Position numbers and translations under genes: made by a program. From NCBI GenBank assembly GCA_016709725.1, contig JADJMG010000001.1:558001-622000 (forward strand): a DNA stretch of 64,000 nt, written 5' to 3'. The notes beneath the pieces were generated by a model. That model had not been told where the DNA came from. It worked only from the letters and a program-made list of their open reading frames with translations, and made no database searches. This stretch comes from Bacteroidota bacterium. Its GTDB lineage: Bacteria; Bacteroidota; Bacteroidia; AKYH767-A; OLB10. The stretch's first letter is position 1. Each line of letters begins with the position of its first letter. Positions 11,294-19,128 of the stretch are shown here, piece after piece.

Positions 11294-11301
11294 TATCTTT
11301 G
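11294..11301 (+). promoter_or_regulatory. -7 promoter box (TATCTTTG) of the ALDH7-type gene
   Basis: Perfect TAnnTTTG box, 22 bases before ATG 11323. An in-frame TTG at 11299 overlaps the box and is therefore not the start codon. Confidence 0.55.
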
Positions 11302-11322
11302 CACTCTCAAATTGAGAAATCT

Positions 11323-12888
11323 ATGAAAAACGAAACGATTGCGGCCAACGACTTTAAAGTCGAAGAAATGTTAAAAGCATTAGGCATTGACAAAATGAAT
11401 TATGGTGCCAGCACAGGTGCAAAATGGATTAAAACGAGTGGAGAGGTAATCGAATCTTTTTCTCCTGCAGATGGGCAACTCATTGCTTCTGTACAACAGG
11501 CTACGACGGACGATTACGAACATATTATAAAAACATCTCAAGAGGCATTTGCTACATGGAGAATGATTCCTGCACCGAAGCGAGGAGAAATTGTTCGACA
11601 AATGGGTGATGCATTGCGTGAATATAAAGAACCTTTAGGTCGATTGGTTTCCTTTGAAATGGGAAAGATTTACCAAGAAGGATTGGGTGAAGTACAAGAG
11701 ATGATTGATATCTGCGATTTTGCAGTAGGATTATCTCGACAGTTATATGGATTAACGATGCATAGCGAACGCTCACGTCATCGCATGTACGAACAATATC
11801 ATCCACTCGGAACAATTGGTGTAATCTCAGCGTTTAATTTTCCAGTGGCTGTGTGGGCTTGGAATGCCATGTTAGCCATGGTTTGTGGGGATGTGGTGGT
11901 ATGGAAACCAAGTTCAAAAGTTCCATTGTGTGCTGTTGCCACGCATAAAATAATTCAAAAAGTTTTAGCGGCCAATGATGTTCCGGAAGGCGTTTTAAAT
12001 TTGATCATCGCTTCTTCAAAACATGTTGGTGATAATTTCTTAGGCGACAAACGTGTTCCTTTGATTTCAGTTACGGGTTCAACTCGAGTTGGACGCAGAG
12101 CTGGTAAAATTGTTGGAGAACGTTTAGGACGCTCTCTCTTGGAGTTAGGTGGTAATAATGCCATCATCATTTCTGAAAAAGCAGATTTTGATTTAGCATT
12201 ACGTGCTGTTGTTTTTGGAGCGGTGGGTACTGCTGGTCAACGTTGCACCAGCACACGCCGACTCATCATTCATGAAAGCATTTACGATCAATTTACACAA
12301 AAGGTGAAAGCGGCTTACGAGCATATTCGTATAGGCCATCCGTTAGATAGTAAAACTTTAGTAGGTCCACTTATTGACAATGGTGCTGTGAAAGATTTCA
12401 CCAATGCCATTGAGGCAGCACGCAAAGAAGGCGGCAAAGTTATTTTTGGTGGTGAAGTGTTAAGTGGAGATGGATTTGAGAGTGGAAACTATGTTGTACC
12501 GTGCATCATCGAAGCAAAGAATCACTATCACATTGTACAGGAAGAAACCTTTGCTCCTATTTTATACTTAATGAAATATGCAACGATGGAAGAAGCCATT
12601 GCACAACAGAATGATGTACCGCAAGGGTTATCATCATCCATCTTCACAAAAGATTTACAAGAGGCGGAAGCGTTCTTATCGCATGAAGGTTCGGATTGTG
12701 GAATAGCGAATGTAAACATTGGTACATCGGGAGCTGAAATTGGTGGTGCGTTTGGTGGCGAGAAAGACACTGGCGGTGGACGTGAATCGGGAAGTGATGC
12801 ATGGAAAGTGTACATGAGACGACAAACCAATACCATCAACTACTCCAAAGAACTTCCATTAGCGCAAGGTATCCAGTTCGATATTTAA
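11323..12888 (+). CDS. Aldehyde dehydrogenase, ALDH7 type (alpha-aminoadipic semialdehyde / piperideine-6-carboxylate dehydrogenase)
   Basis: 521 aa from ATG 11323. Catalytic Cys308 in TAGQRCTSTRR, general base Glu274 in LLELGGNNA, SAFNFPVAVWAWN for cofactor binding. GGAFGGEKDTGGGRESGSD and the C-terminal NTINYSKELPLAQGIQF are hallmarks of the antiquitin (ALDH7A1) family. Family members oxidise alpha-aminoadipic semialdehyde in lysine breakdown with NAD+. No other lysine-catabolic gene is adjacent, so the substrate rests on family membership. Followed by a strong terminator, so transcribed alone. Cytoplasmic. Confidence 0.88.
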   Translation: MKNETIAANDFKVEEMLKALGIDKMNYGASTGAKWIKTSGEVIESFSPADGQLIASVQQATTDDYEHIIKTSQEAFATWRMIPAPKRGEIVRQMGDALREYKEPLGRLVSFEMGKIYQEGLGEVQEMIDICDFAVGLSRQLYGLTMHSERSRHRMYEQYHPLGTIGVISAFNFPVAVWAWNAMLAMVCGDVVVWKPSSKVPLCAVATHKIIQKVLAANDVPEGVLNLIIASSKHVGDNFLGDKRVPLISVTGSTRVGRRAGKIVGERLGRSLLELGGNNAIIISEKADFDLALRAVVFGAVGTAGQRCTSTRRLIIHESIYDQFTQKVKAAYEHIRIGHPLDSKTLVGPLIDNGAVKDFTNAIEAARKEGGKVIFGGEVLSGDGFESGNYVVPCIIEAKNHYHIVQEETFAPILYLMKYATMEEAIAQQNDVPQGLSSSIFTKDLQEAEAFLSHEGSDCGIANVNIGTSGAEIGGAFGGEKDTGGGRESGSDAWKVYMRRQTNTINYSKELPLAQGIQFDI

Positions 12889-12919
12889 GCAAACGTTTGT
12901 ATTCGTTTATAACCGAATA

Positions 12920-12964
12920 AATCCGTGTTCTCATCATATCTTTGTGATGGAACACGGATTTTTT
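12920..12964 (+). terminator. Rho-independent terminator of the ALDH7-type gene
   Basis: Stem AATCCGTGTTC (12920-12930) with GAACACGGATT (12950-12960), extended by TCATCA/TGATGG, loop TATCTTTG, followed by a run of T. It lies 32 bases after the stop codon. Confidence 0.8.
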
Positions 12965-12977
12965 ATGCGATAATTTA

Positions 12978-12996
12978 GAACGCGGATGACACGGAT
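12978..12996 (+). repeat. Left inverted repeat flanking the GxxExxY gene
   Basis: GAACGCGGATGACACGGAT. It matches the reverse complement of 13468-13486 at 17 of 19 positions. Related sequence also occurs at 3805-3839. Confidence 0.6.
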
Positions 12997-13013
12997 AAAA
13001 ACGATAAAAGCGG

Positions 13014-13418
13014 ATGAGATTAGAAAATGAAGAATTAACAGGAACAGTGATTAATGCTTTTTTTAAAGTATACAATACATTAGGATATGGATTTTTGGAG
13101 AAAGTATACGAAAATGCTCTTTTACTCGAATTAAGATCAAGAGGAATTCATTGCTTATCGCAATATCCAGTAAAAGTCCATTATAACAATGTTGAAGTAG
13201 GCTTTTATATTGCCGATATAATAATAAATGATATCTTAATTATTGAAATAAAAGCTGCAGAAGGTCTATGCGAACAACATGAATTTCAATTGATCAATTA
13301 TTTAAGGGCTACAGACCTGCAAATAGGCTTATTACTTAACTTTGGGAAATCGCCACAATTCAAAAGAAAAATTGTGAGTAGGGTGTTGAATAAATCTCAG
13401 TTCAACACAAGTGCCTAA
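13014..13418 (+). CDS. GxxExxY family protein (PD-(D/E)XK-like fold)
   Basis: 134 aa. It contains the defining motif GFLEKVY (about 25-31) and a nuclease-like core with Asp in YIADIIIND (about 68) and EIKAAE (about 77-82), matching D-(E/Q)-x-K of the PD-(D/E)XK superfamily. The family is widespread and sporadic in Bacteroidota; no function is established. The gene sits alone between inverted repeats at 12978-12996 and 13468-13486, which suggests that gene and repeats move or were inserted together. The start is the first ATG and lies only 18 bases after the left repeat. Whether it still has nuclease activity cannot be told. Confidence 0.85.
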   Translation: MRLENEELTGTVINAFFKVYNTLGYGFLEKVYENALLLELRSRGIHCLSQYPVKVHYNNVEVGFYIADIIINDILIIEIKAAEGLCEQHEFQLINYLRATDLQIGLLLNFGKSPQFKRKIVSRVLNKSQFNTSA

Positions 13419-13467
13419 AACGAAAGTGAATTATATTAACCAGAATCAATCCGTCCTAATCCGCAAA

Positions 13468-13486
13468 ATCCGAGTTATCCGCGTTC
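13468..13486 (-). repeat. Right inverted repeat flanking the GxxExxY gene
   Basis: Reads ATCCGAGTTATCCGCGTTC on the plus strand, the inverted partner of 12978-12996. Further CCGTCC/CCGC words lie just inside it (13449-13466). It ends 26 bases before the ACMSD start. Confidence 0.6.
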
Positions 13487-13512
13487 AAAATTAAATCTCT
13501 ATCCAAGAAGTC

Positions 13513-14517
13513 ATGCTTAAAATAGATATACACACTCATATCATTCCAGAAAACCTGCCAAAGTTTAAAGAAAAATTTGGGTATGGTGGTTTTATTTCTT
13601 TAGATCATCACAAACCCTGTTGTGCGAAGATGATGATCGACGACCGTTTTTTCCGTGAGATCGAAGACAATTGTTGGGATCCCAACACCCGCATCAAGGA
13701 GTGCGATCACCACCACATCAACGTTCAAGTGTTGAGCACTATTCCTGTAATGTTTTCCTATTGGGCAAAACCGACAGATGCATTAGAAGTAAGTATGTTT
13801 TTGAATGATCATATCGCTACTATCGTTAACGCCTATCCGAAAAGATTTATTGGCTTAGGAACAATTCCATTACAAGCTCCCGACCTCGCTATAAAAGAGT
13901 TAGAGCGTTGTATGAAGATCGGATTACGTGGAGTACAAATTGGCTCTCACGTGAATGATTGGAACTTAAATGCACCAGAATTATTCCCTGTTTTTGAAGC
14001 AGCACAAGAATTAGGTGCCGCAATTTTTGTTCATCCTTGGGATATGATGGCAAAAGAGAAGATGAGTAAGTATTGGCTTCCCTGGCTCGTTGGAATGCCT
14101 GCTGAAACTTCACTTGCCATTTGCTCTATGATTTTTGGTGGGGTTTTGAAAGACTTCCCCAATTAAAAGTTGCCTTTGCATGGAGGTGGATCTTTTCCAT
14201 CTTCCATCGGTCGTATCGAGCATGGATTTCACGTACGTCCCGACTTAGTAGCGGTCGACAATAACATCAACCCCAGAGAATATTTAGATAAATTTTATTT
14301 GGATACGTTGGTACACGATCCCTTGATGCTCGACTTCCTCATGAATTTGATGGGACCCAATCAGCTTGCTTTAGGAACTGATTATCCTTTTCCACTCGGA
14401 GAATTACAACCTGGCAAGTTAATCGATTCGATGCCGTACGATGATAAAATCAAGGAGAGACTATTGAGTGGATCCGCTTTGGAGTGGTTGAGTTTGGAGA
14501 AGGGATTGTTTATGTAA
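13513..14517 (+). CDS. Amidohydrolase, 2-amino-3-carboxymuconate-6-semialdehyde decarboxylase (ACMSD) type; two close indels
   Basis: ACMSD-like TIM barrel of about 335 residues. MLKIDIHTHIIPENLP carries the HxH zinc ligands; His in FVHPWDMM (about 175) and Asp in LALGTDYPFPLGE near the C-terminus complete the metal site. The frame has a stop at 14164-14166. Adding one base there and two at about 14180 restores DFPNLKVAFAHGGGSFP, the conserved family segment including a catalytic His. The two indels total three bases, so the distal part stays in frame. Assembly error is likelier than decay. ACMSD removes CO2 from aminocarboxymuconate semialdehyde in kynurenine breakdown, feeding the dehydrogenase at 2256-3695. 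Confidence 0.85.
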
Positions 14518-14565
14518 ACTAAAATTCGATCTATTTACAAACTCTAGTCATCTAATTAATTTTTC

Positions 14566-14597
14566 AAGCTACTGGCTTCTAGCTGCTAGCTGCTAGA
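14566..14597. repeat. TAGC-word low-complexity repeat
   Basis: Imperfect run of GCTACTGGCTTCTAGCTGC-type words. The same vocabulary recurs at 27194-27246, 33456-33515 and 47424-47473, always between genes. Confidence 0.6.
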
Positions 14598-14811
14598 TTT
14601 TTGATGGTGGATTTTAGTTATTAGAATTAAGTTTTTTTTATAAAAAACAATTCCCATTTCAATCTCCAATTTCAATACTAAAGTCACTAGAGAACACATA
14701 AGAAAACTAAGTTTTGCTTTAACTCAATCTAGTGTAACTAATTTTCAATTGTGTTAAGAAAACAATTCTGAACTTGTCTGCAGCAAGCAGGTCCCTAATT
14801 CTGAATTCTGA

Positions 14812-14830
14812 TCCCGATAAGCTATCGGGA
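14812..14830. repeat. Short palindrome, TCCCGATAAGCTATCGGGA
   Basis: Member of the TCSCGA...TCGSGA family, with one extra central A. Flanked on both sides by CTGA inside GAATTCTGA-type repeats. Confidence 0.65.
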
Positions 14831-14842
14831 CTGAATTCTGAA

Positions 14843-15733
14843 TTAGAGTGTGAACACTCTCGAAACATTAAATCCAATTCGGATTCCACCATCGCCCCAC
14901 TTCGTATCGGTGTAAGGTAAGAATTGATTTTCGCTGAGACCGAATGAATTGGTCACATGCATTTGGAACACGTGTCCGCCAGTTTCAATTTCAAAACCAA
15001 TTCCAAACGAATCATAAAAATCACGATCGGTATAATCATTCAAGCGATATGCATACTCTGCAGTGAGCGCCATATGTTTTGTGAATTTGTAACGAAGAGC
15101 TCCAGCTACTCCATAACTATCATTGGCATCTTTCAACAAATCCACTTGATTAATGTGCACATACCAAGGTGCGATTTGAGCCGAAAAATTCGGTCCAAAC
15201 TTACGCCCAATGATTGCTTGGTAATTGTAGGAAAGTCGACTGTAGAAATGTTCATAACGATCGAAGCCCGTAACTTTTTTTAGTGGATCCTTTGCCATCG
15301 TAGCATACATCCCGCCAAAGAGGGTTACGCTCAAAGGCATTTCACCGCCTTCGGTTTGACGCAACAGGCGATACTTTAAAAATCCATCTAACAATTTCTG
15401 ATAGCTTGTTCTACCGAATCCAACCATCAAACGACCATCGTAGCTATATTCTAATCCTAAACGAATACTAGCACCTCCATCGATTCCCCAAAAATCATCC
15501 ACCCCTGAATTAACGACTCCAAATCGATGAGAAATTCTGAAATCAAGTGTACGTTTTCCAACGGTTTCAATGGTATGGAAATTAATTACACGTGTTGTTT
15601 TAAATGTTGCGAGAGTAATTACTTTCTGCTTTGCCTCTGCACTATTTAAGATGCTGTCTAAATCTTCTTGTGCAAATGCGGAGAAGAAAAAACAATTTAA
15701 GAATAACAGAATGATATAAGAAGATTTTTTCAT
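14843..15733 (-). CDS. DUF5777-family outer-membrane beta-barrel protein
   Basis: 296 aa from ATG 15733. The signal peptide MKKSSYIILLFLNCFFFSAFA is cleaved before QEDLD. The rest is alternating beta structure with HRFGVVNSGVDDFWGIDGG near the N-terminus and a terminal GIRIGFNVSRVFTL, as in the DUF5777 barrel family. Last gene of a three-gene leftward unit with two cytochrome-c-like lipoproteins; its start is 5 bases from the stop of the preceding gene. Such barrels are often beside c-type cytochrome or YceI genes in Bacteroidota, suggesting an envelope redox function, but no substrate is known. The upstream ATG at 15769 would overlap the neighbour and lacks a signal peptide. Confidence 0.8.
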   Translation of the reverse strand: MKKSSYIILLFLNCFFFSAFAQEDLDSILNSAEAKQKVITLATFKTTRVINFHTIETVGKRTLDFRISHRFGVVNSGVDDFWGIDGGASIRLGLEYSYDGRLMVGFGRTSYQKLLDGFLKYRLLRQTEGGEMPLSVTLFGGMYATMAKDPLKKVTGFDRYEHFYSRLSYNYQAIIGRKFGPNFSAQIAPWYVHINQVDLLKDANDSYGVAGALRYKFTKHMALTAEYAYRLNDYTDRDFYDSFGIGFEIETGGHVFQMHVTNSFGLSENQFLPYTDTKWGDGGIRIGFNVSRVFTL

Positions 15734-15738
15734 AGCGA

Positions 15739-16158
15739 TTAATTGTTCATTTTTCCTTCGTCGATCCATTTTTGAATAGTAGCAATTCTACAATTATCGA
15801 GCTTACCACCACCATCGGGCATTGGTGATGCACCATTGATATGACGAATAGCATCCATCAAATTATCACTTGCCGAACTTGAAATGTCTAAATAGGTAAC
15901 TAAAGGAATCCCACTTGAAGAACTAGCTCCATGGCAAGAAGAAGCGGAACCACCCGTACTTCCACAAAAAGTAGTGATGATAGGATTTACTTGCTGAGAG
16001 AATGAAATGGTACCTGAAGTATCGCAATTTCCAATCTGTCCAAAATTAGGATCCAATTCCTCCACGCTATCGTAATAACACGAAGACATAAAAAACAAGA
16101 ACCCACTAAGAATAGTAAGAACTAAATATGTTGATTTATTTCTATTCAATTTTTTCAT
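15739..16158 (-). CDS. Lipoprotein with cytochrome-c-like domain (unusual C-x9-CH spacing)
   Basis: 139 aa from ATG 16158. A lipoprotein signal ends in FFMSSC, so the protein is probably lipidated. The region FSQQVNPIITTFC...SSCHGA resembles the small c-type cytochrome domains of Bacteroidota and Planctomycetes: a first Cys, then CH, then a distal Met in SPMPDGGG before IQKWIDEG. Here nine residues separate the cysteines instead of the usual two to four, so haem attachment is uncertain. Paralogous to the next gene upstream, with the same order of motifs. Start at 16158 rather than 16191, because the latter overlaps the upstream stop and hides the signal. Confidence 0.7.
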   Translation of the reverse strand: MKKLNRNKSTYLVLTILSGFLFFMSSCYYDSVEELDPNFGQIGNCDTSGTISFSQQVNPIITTFCGSTGGSASSCHGASSSSGIPLVTYLDISSSASDNLMDAIRHINGASPMPDGGGKLDNCRIATIQKWIDEGKMNN

Positions 16159-16165
16159 AATGTAC

Positions 16166-16537
16166 TTAGTTGTTTTTTGCGCCTTGCTCAATCCACCAAT
16201 AAATTAATTTTGCGTTTTCAGAACTCACTTCCTGATAACCACCTGGTGGCATACGTTGTTCTACAAAACCTCGACGGGTAATGGATTGATACAATTTACT
16301 ACCGTGAGCATTTCCGGCTTTAATGGAACCCATCACTTGGTCATAAGTTTGGTATGAACCAGGTCCTTCAGGGTTGGCACCATGACATCCACTAAAATTA
16401 CAATGAGAGGAAATAATGGGTTGGATTTGTGTGCTAAAAGAAATTACTGGAACGTTGTCCAATTTGGGTTCTGTAGTACAAGAGGCAATGGCGATGAGTA
16501 CGAAGAGAAAAATTATAATTCGGGGATGGTTTCTCAT
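16166..16537 (-). CDS. Lipoprotein with cytochrome-c-like domain
   Basis: 123 aa. The signal FLFVLIAIASC has a lipobox Cys. The mature part has ISFSTQIQPIISSHCNFSGCHG: a C-x4-CH haem-like motif, a distal Met in EQRMPPGG and IYWWIEQG at the end. This is the layout of c-type cytochrome domains found near sugar or metal oxidation systems. First gene of the leftward unit 16537-14843, with a TAAATTTG box just upstream. Probably a periplasmic or outer-membrane electron carrier or haem sensor; no partner enzyme is present in the window. Confidence 0.72.
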   Translation of the reverse strand: MRNHPRIIIFLFVLIAIASCTTEPKLDNVPVISFSTQIQPIISSHCNFSGCHGANPEGPGSYQTYDQVMGSIKAGNAHGSKLYQSITRRGFVEQRMPPGGYQEVSSENAKLIYWWIEQGAKNN

Positions 16538-16554
16538 ATTTTTATGGAATCAAG

Positions 16555-16562
16555 CAAATTTA
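16555..16562 (-). promoter_or_regulatory. -7 promoter box (TAAATTTG) of the cytochrome-like/DUF5777 unit
   Basis: CAAATTTA on the plus strand, 17 bases upstream of ATG 16537. No matching -33 TTG seen. Confidence 0.45.
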
Positions 16563-16692
16563 TAGGTAATACTTCGAATATTTTCTAACTAAAGTCAGTT
16601 ACTAGCCTAATTCATTAACAATTAATTGCTAATAAAAATCCTTTGAAAAAAATCAGTTGAAAGAAATTAGGGTAAAATAGCAATAGATTCCG

Positions 16693-16700
16693 TAATTTTG
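16693..16700 (+). promoter_or_regulatory. -7 promoter box (TAATTTTG) of purF
   Basis: TAnnTTTG match, 17 bases before ATG 16718. No -33 TTG at the standard distance. Confidence 0.5.
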
Positions 16701-16717
16701 CCACTTAGAAACGAAAA

Positions 16718-18584
16718 ATGAGCGATGCTCTTCATCACGAGTGCGGAATTGCCCTCGTTCGATTATTAAAACCACTTGACTTTTATCTGGAAAAGTACGG
16801 GACGGCCTTATACGGCCTAAACAAACTTTCATTGCTGATGGAAAAGCAACACAACCGTGGACAAGACGGTGCAGGTGTCGCTTGCATTAAACTCGATATG
16901 CAACCTGGGGAGAAATACATCAGCCGCTATCGTTCCATCGAAAAAAATGCGATTGCAGATATTTTTGGAGTGATCAATGATCCCATTCGTGAAATTCAAA
17001 AAAATAATCCTGAGAAACTAAATGATGTTTCTTTTTTAAAAAAGCATGCTGATTTCATGGGCGAACTTTTACTAGGTCATCTGCGCTATGGAACATTTGG
17101 TGGAAATAACTTCGAAACTTGTCATCCCTTTCTTCGTCAAAATAATTGGATGACACGAAATTTAGTGGTTGCTGGTAATTTTAATTTAACCAATGTAGAA
17201 GAACTTTTTAACGATTTAGTGAGCATCGGACAACATCCACGTGAAAAAGCGGATACCGTAACAGTGATGGAAAATATTGGACATTGGCTCGATGAAGAAA
17301 ATGATTTGTTGTACTATCGCTACAAGCAAGATGGGTATTCGAAAAAAGATATTAGTCCGATCATTGCTGAAAAAATAGATATTGGAAATATTCTTCGTCG
17401 CTCTTCCAAGTTGTGGGATGGTGGATATATTATGGCCGGCTTACTTGGACATGGCGATGCTTTTGTGTTGAGAGATCCTTCTGGAATTCGTCCTGCTTGG
17501 TATTATGCCGATGATGAGGTAGTAGTCGTTACCTCCGAGCGTCCACAAATTCAAACTGCATTTAATGTTCCTTTTGAAAGTATAAAAGAAATCACACCTG
17601 GAAGTGCTTTAATTATAAAGAAGAACGGAAAGGTTTATGAAGAAATGATTCGTGAACCCTTAGAGCGAAAATCATGTTCTTTCGAACGTATTTATTTTTC
17701 AAGAGGAAGTGATAAAAGATATTTATCGTGAGCGTCAGATGTTGGGTCGATTATTATGTCCAACGATTTTAAAAGCGGTAGATAAAGATTTAAAGAATAC
17801 TGTATTCTCTTACATTCCCAATACCGCGGAAGTTGCGTTTTATGGAATGATGAAAGGGATGGAAGATTATTTGAAAGATGTGAAGAAGCAAAAAATTCTT
17901 GCGATGGGTAATAACATCGACGAGGCGAAGTTGGATGAAATACTTTCTTATAAACCGCGTGCAGAAAAAATTGCAATTAAAGATGCTAAGTTACGTACGT
18001 TCATCACCAACGACAGTGATCGAACGGATATGGTAGCACACGTTTACGACATCACTTACGGAACCGTACAACAAGGCGTAGATAATTTAGTGGTGATTGA
18101 TGATTCCATTGTACGAGGAACTACATTGCGCAACAGTATCATTCGCATGTTAGACCGATTGAGTCCAAAGAAAATAGTTATTGTTTCTTCGGCACCGCAG
18201 ATCCGTTATCCCGATTGTTACGGCATCGACATGGCGAAGATTGGTGATTTGATTGCATTCAAAGCGGTGATCAGTTTGATTGAAGAACGCAATATGGAGC
18301 ACTTGATTGATCAAGTTTTTGAAGAATGCAAACTCGAGCTTACTAAAGGAAATGATGCACAGAATGTAGTGAAGAAAATTTATGCTCCATTCACCGATGA
18401 AGAAATCTCAGCACGTGTTGCTCAGTTGGTAACGCCAGAGGAAATCAATGCCGAAGTAGAAGTGATTTTCCAAACCACGGCTAATTTACATAAAGCATGT
18501 CCCGACCATAGTGGCGATTGGTATTTCAGTGGGGACTACCCCTACCCCTGGTGGAAACAGGGTTTCCTGCAAAGCTTTTGTTAA
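16718..18584 (+). CDS. purF: Amidophosphoribosyltransferase (PurF); frameshifted
   Basis: Catalyses the first step of purine synthesis: PRPP + glutamine to phosphoribosylamine. The N-terminal glutaminase-type domain has HECGIALVRL (nucleophile-like Cys about residue 9), RGQDGAGVA, GHLRYGTFG and DPSGIRPAWYY. The phosphoribosyltransferase domain has the PRPP loop VVIDDSIVRGTT. The frame breaks at 17714-17717, where AAAA should be AAA: removal restores FSRGSDKDIYRERQ. A second extra base at about 18543 disturbs YPTPGGNR, so the true C-terminus continues past 18584, probably to the TAG at 18614-18616. The long insert between N-terminus and PRT domain matches the Bacteroidota form (about 630 aa). 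An essential-type gene with only indel damage points to assembly error. Confidence 0.9.
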
Positions 18585-18625
18585 TTATGTTTCGGGGCTA
18601 AACGAGAGCGTATTAGTTAATTCAG

Positions 18626-18670
18626 TCCCGATAGCTATCGGGATCAGAATGCAGTCGCGAGGCTTCGCGA
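18626..18670. repeat. Two adjacent short palindromes after purF
   Basis: TCCCGATAGCTATCGGGA at 18626-18643, flanked by TCAG on both sides, and TCGCGAGGCTTCGCGA at 18655-18670, separated by TCAGAATGCAG. Two family variants sit 11 bases apart, directly after the inferred purF stop. Confidence 0.65.
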
Positions 18671-18792
18671 TAAGAATTATGTAAATTTTCTGAAAAGAAG
18701 AAAATTTCACTTTCAATTAAAAACGCATTCACTGTCTTTATATCTATTTGACAAACTCGAAACTCATTTCATTCGACAAGTTAAATCACACA

Positions 18793-19080
18793 CTACTTCA
18801 ACAACACCAACTGGCTATCTTCTTCTGCTTGCACCCAATGTTTAACCATTGGAGCAATTAAGATATAATTTCCTGATTGCAATGTTTCCTTATGAGATTG
18901 TTCATTTTCAAAAATCACCTTTCCAGAAACACATAGTAAAAGTGCAGGGATTTTGGTGAGGTGTTCTTTCAGAAATTCTCCTTTTAAAATTTGAATGGCA
19001 GTAGCATTTCCTTCTTCCATTTTAAAAAAAGATTTTGCTGACACTGCCTTATCTGCTTGATGTAGTTTATTTAATTCCAT
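18793..19080 (-). CDS. Small cupin-like protein
   Basis: 95 aa, single conserved beta-barrel cupin. Features include the turn GEFLKEHLTKIPALLLCVSGKV, then GNYILIAPMVKHWVQA, which matches the second cupin motif (His in KHW). The first-motif metal ligands are only partly present (one His in KEHL), so metal binding is uncertain. No signal peptide; cytoplasmic. No clear partner: purF converges on it and a T9SS gene follows. Function unknown; possibly ligand-binding or regulatory. Confidence 0.7.
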   Translation of the reverse strand: MELNKLHQADKAVSAKSFFKMEEGNATAIQILKGEFLKEHLTKIPALLLCVSGKVIFENEQSHKETLQSGNYILIAPMVKHWVQAEEDSQLVLLK

Positions 19081-19128
19081 GATAACAATATTAACAAAAT
19101 AAATATAAGGTACATTTTAATTCAAGTA

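Larger units (their letters stand above)
14518..14842. other. Repeat-filled spacer between ACMSD and the DUF5777 gene
   Basis: 325 bases without a gene. It contains the TAGC-word repeat at 14566-14597, a decayed CTGC/GCAG palindrome near 14775-14793 and the palindrome at 14812-14830. The last lies in GAATTCTGA-type repeats, just after the stop of the convergent gene. Confidence 0.6.

Noticed and set aside
12937..12944. TATCTTTG as a promoter for the GxxExxY gene
   Set aside because: It is exactly the loop of the terminator hairpin 12920-12964, so the match to TAnnTTTG is probably chance; it is also 70 bases from the start codon.
14164..14517. ACMSD as a pseudogene split by a stop codon
   Set aside because: Two nearby indels totalling three bases restore the conserved HGGGSFP segment, and the distal part remains in frame and well conserved; assembly error fits better, given the other indels.
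17709..18584. A separate phosphoribosyltransferase gene beginning at 17709
   Set aside because: It is the C-terminal domain of PurF; removing one A at 17714-17717 joins both halves exactly at the conserved SRGSDKDIYRERQ segment.
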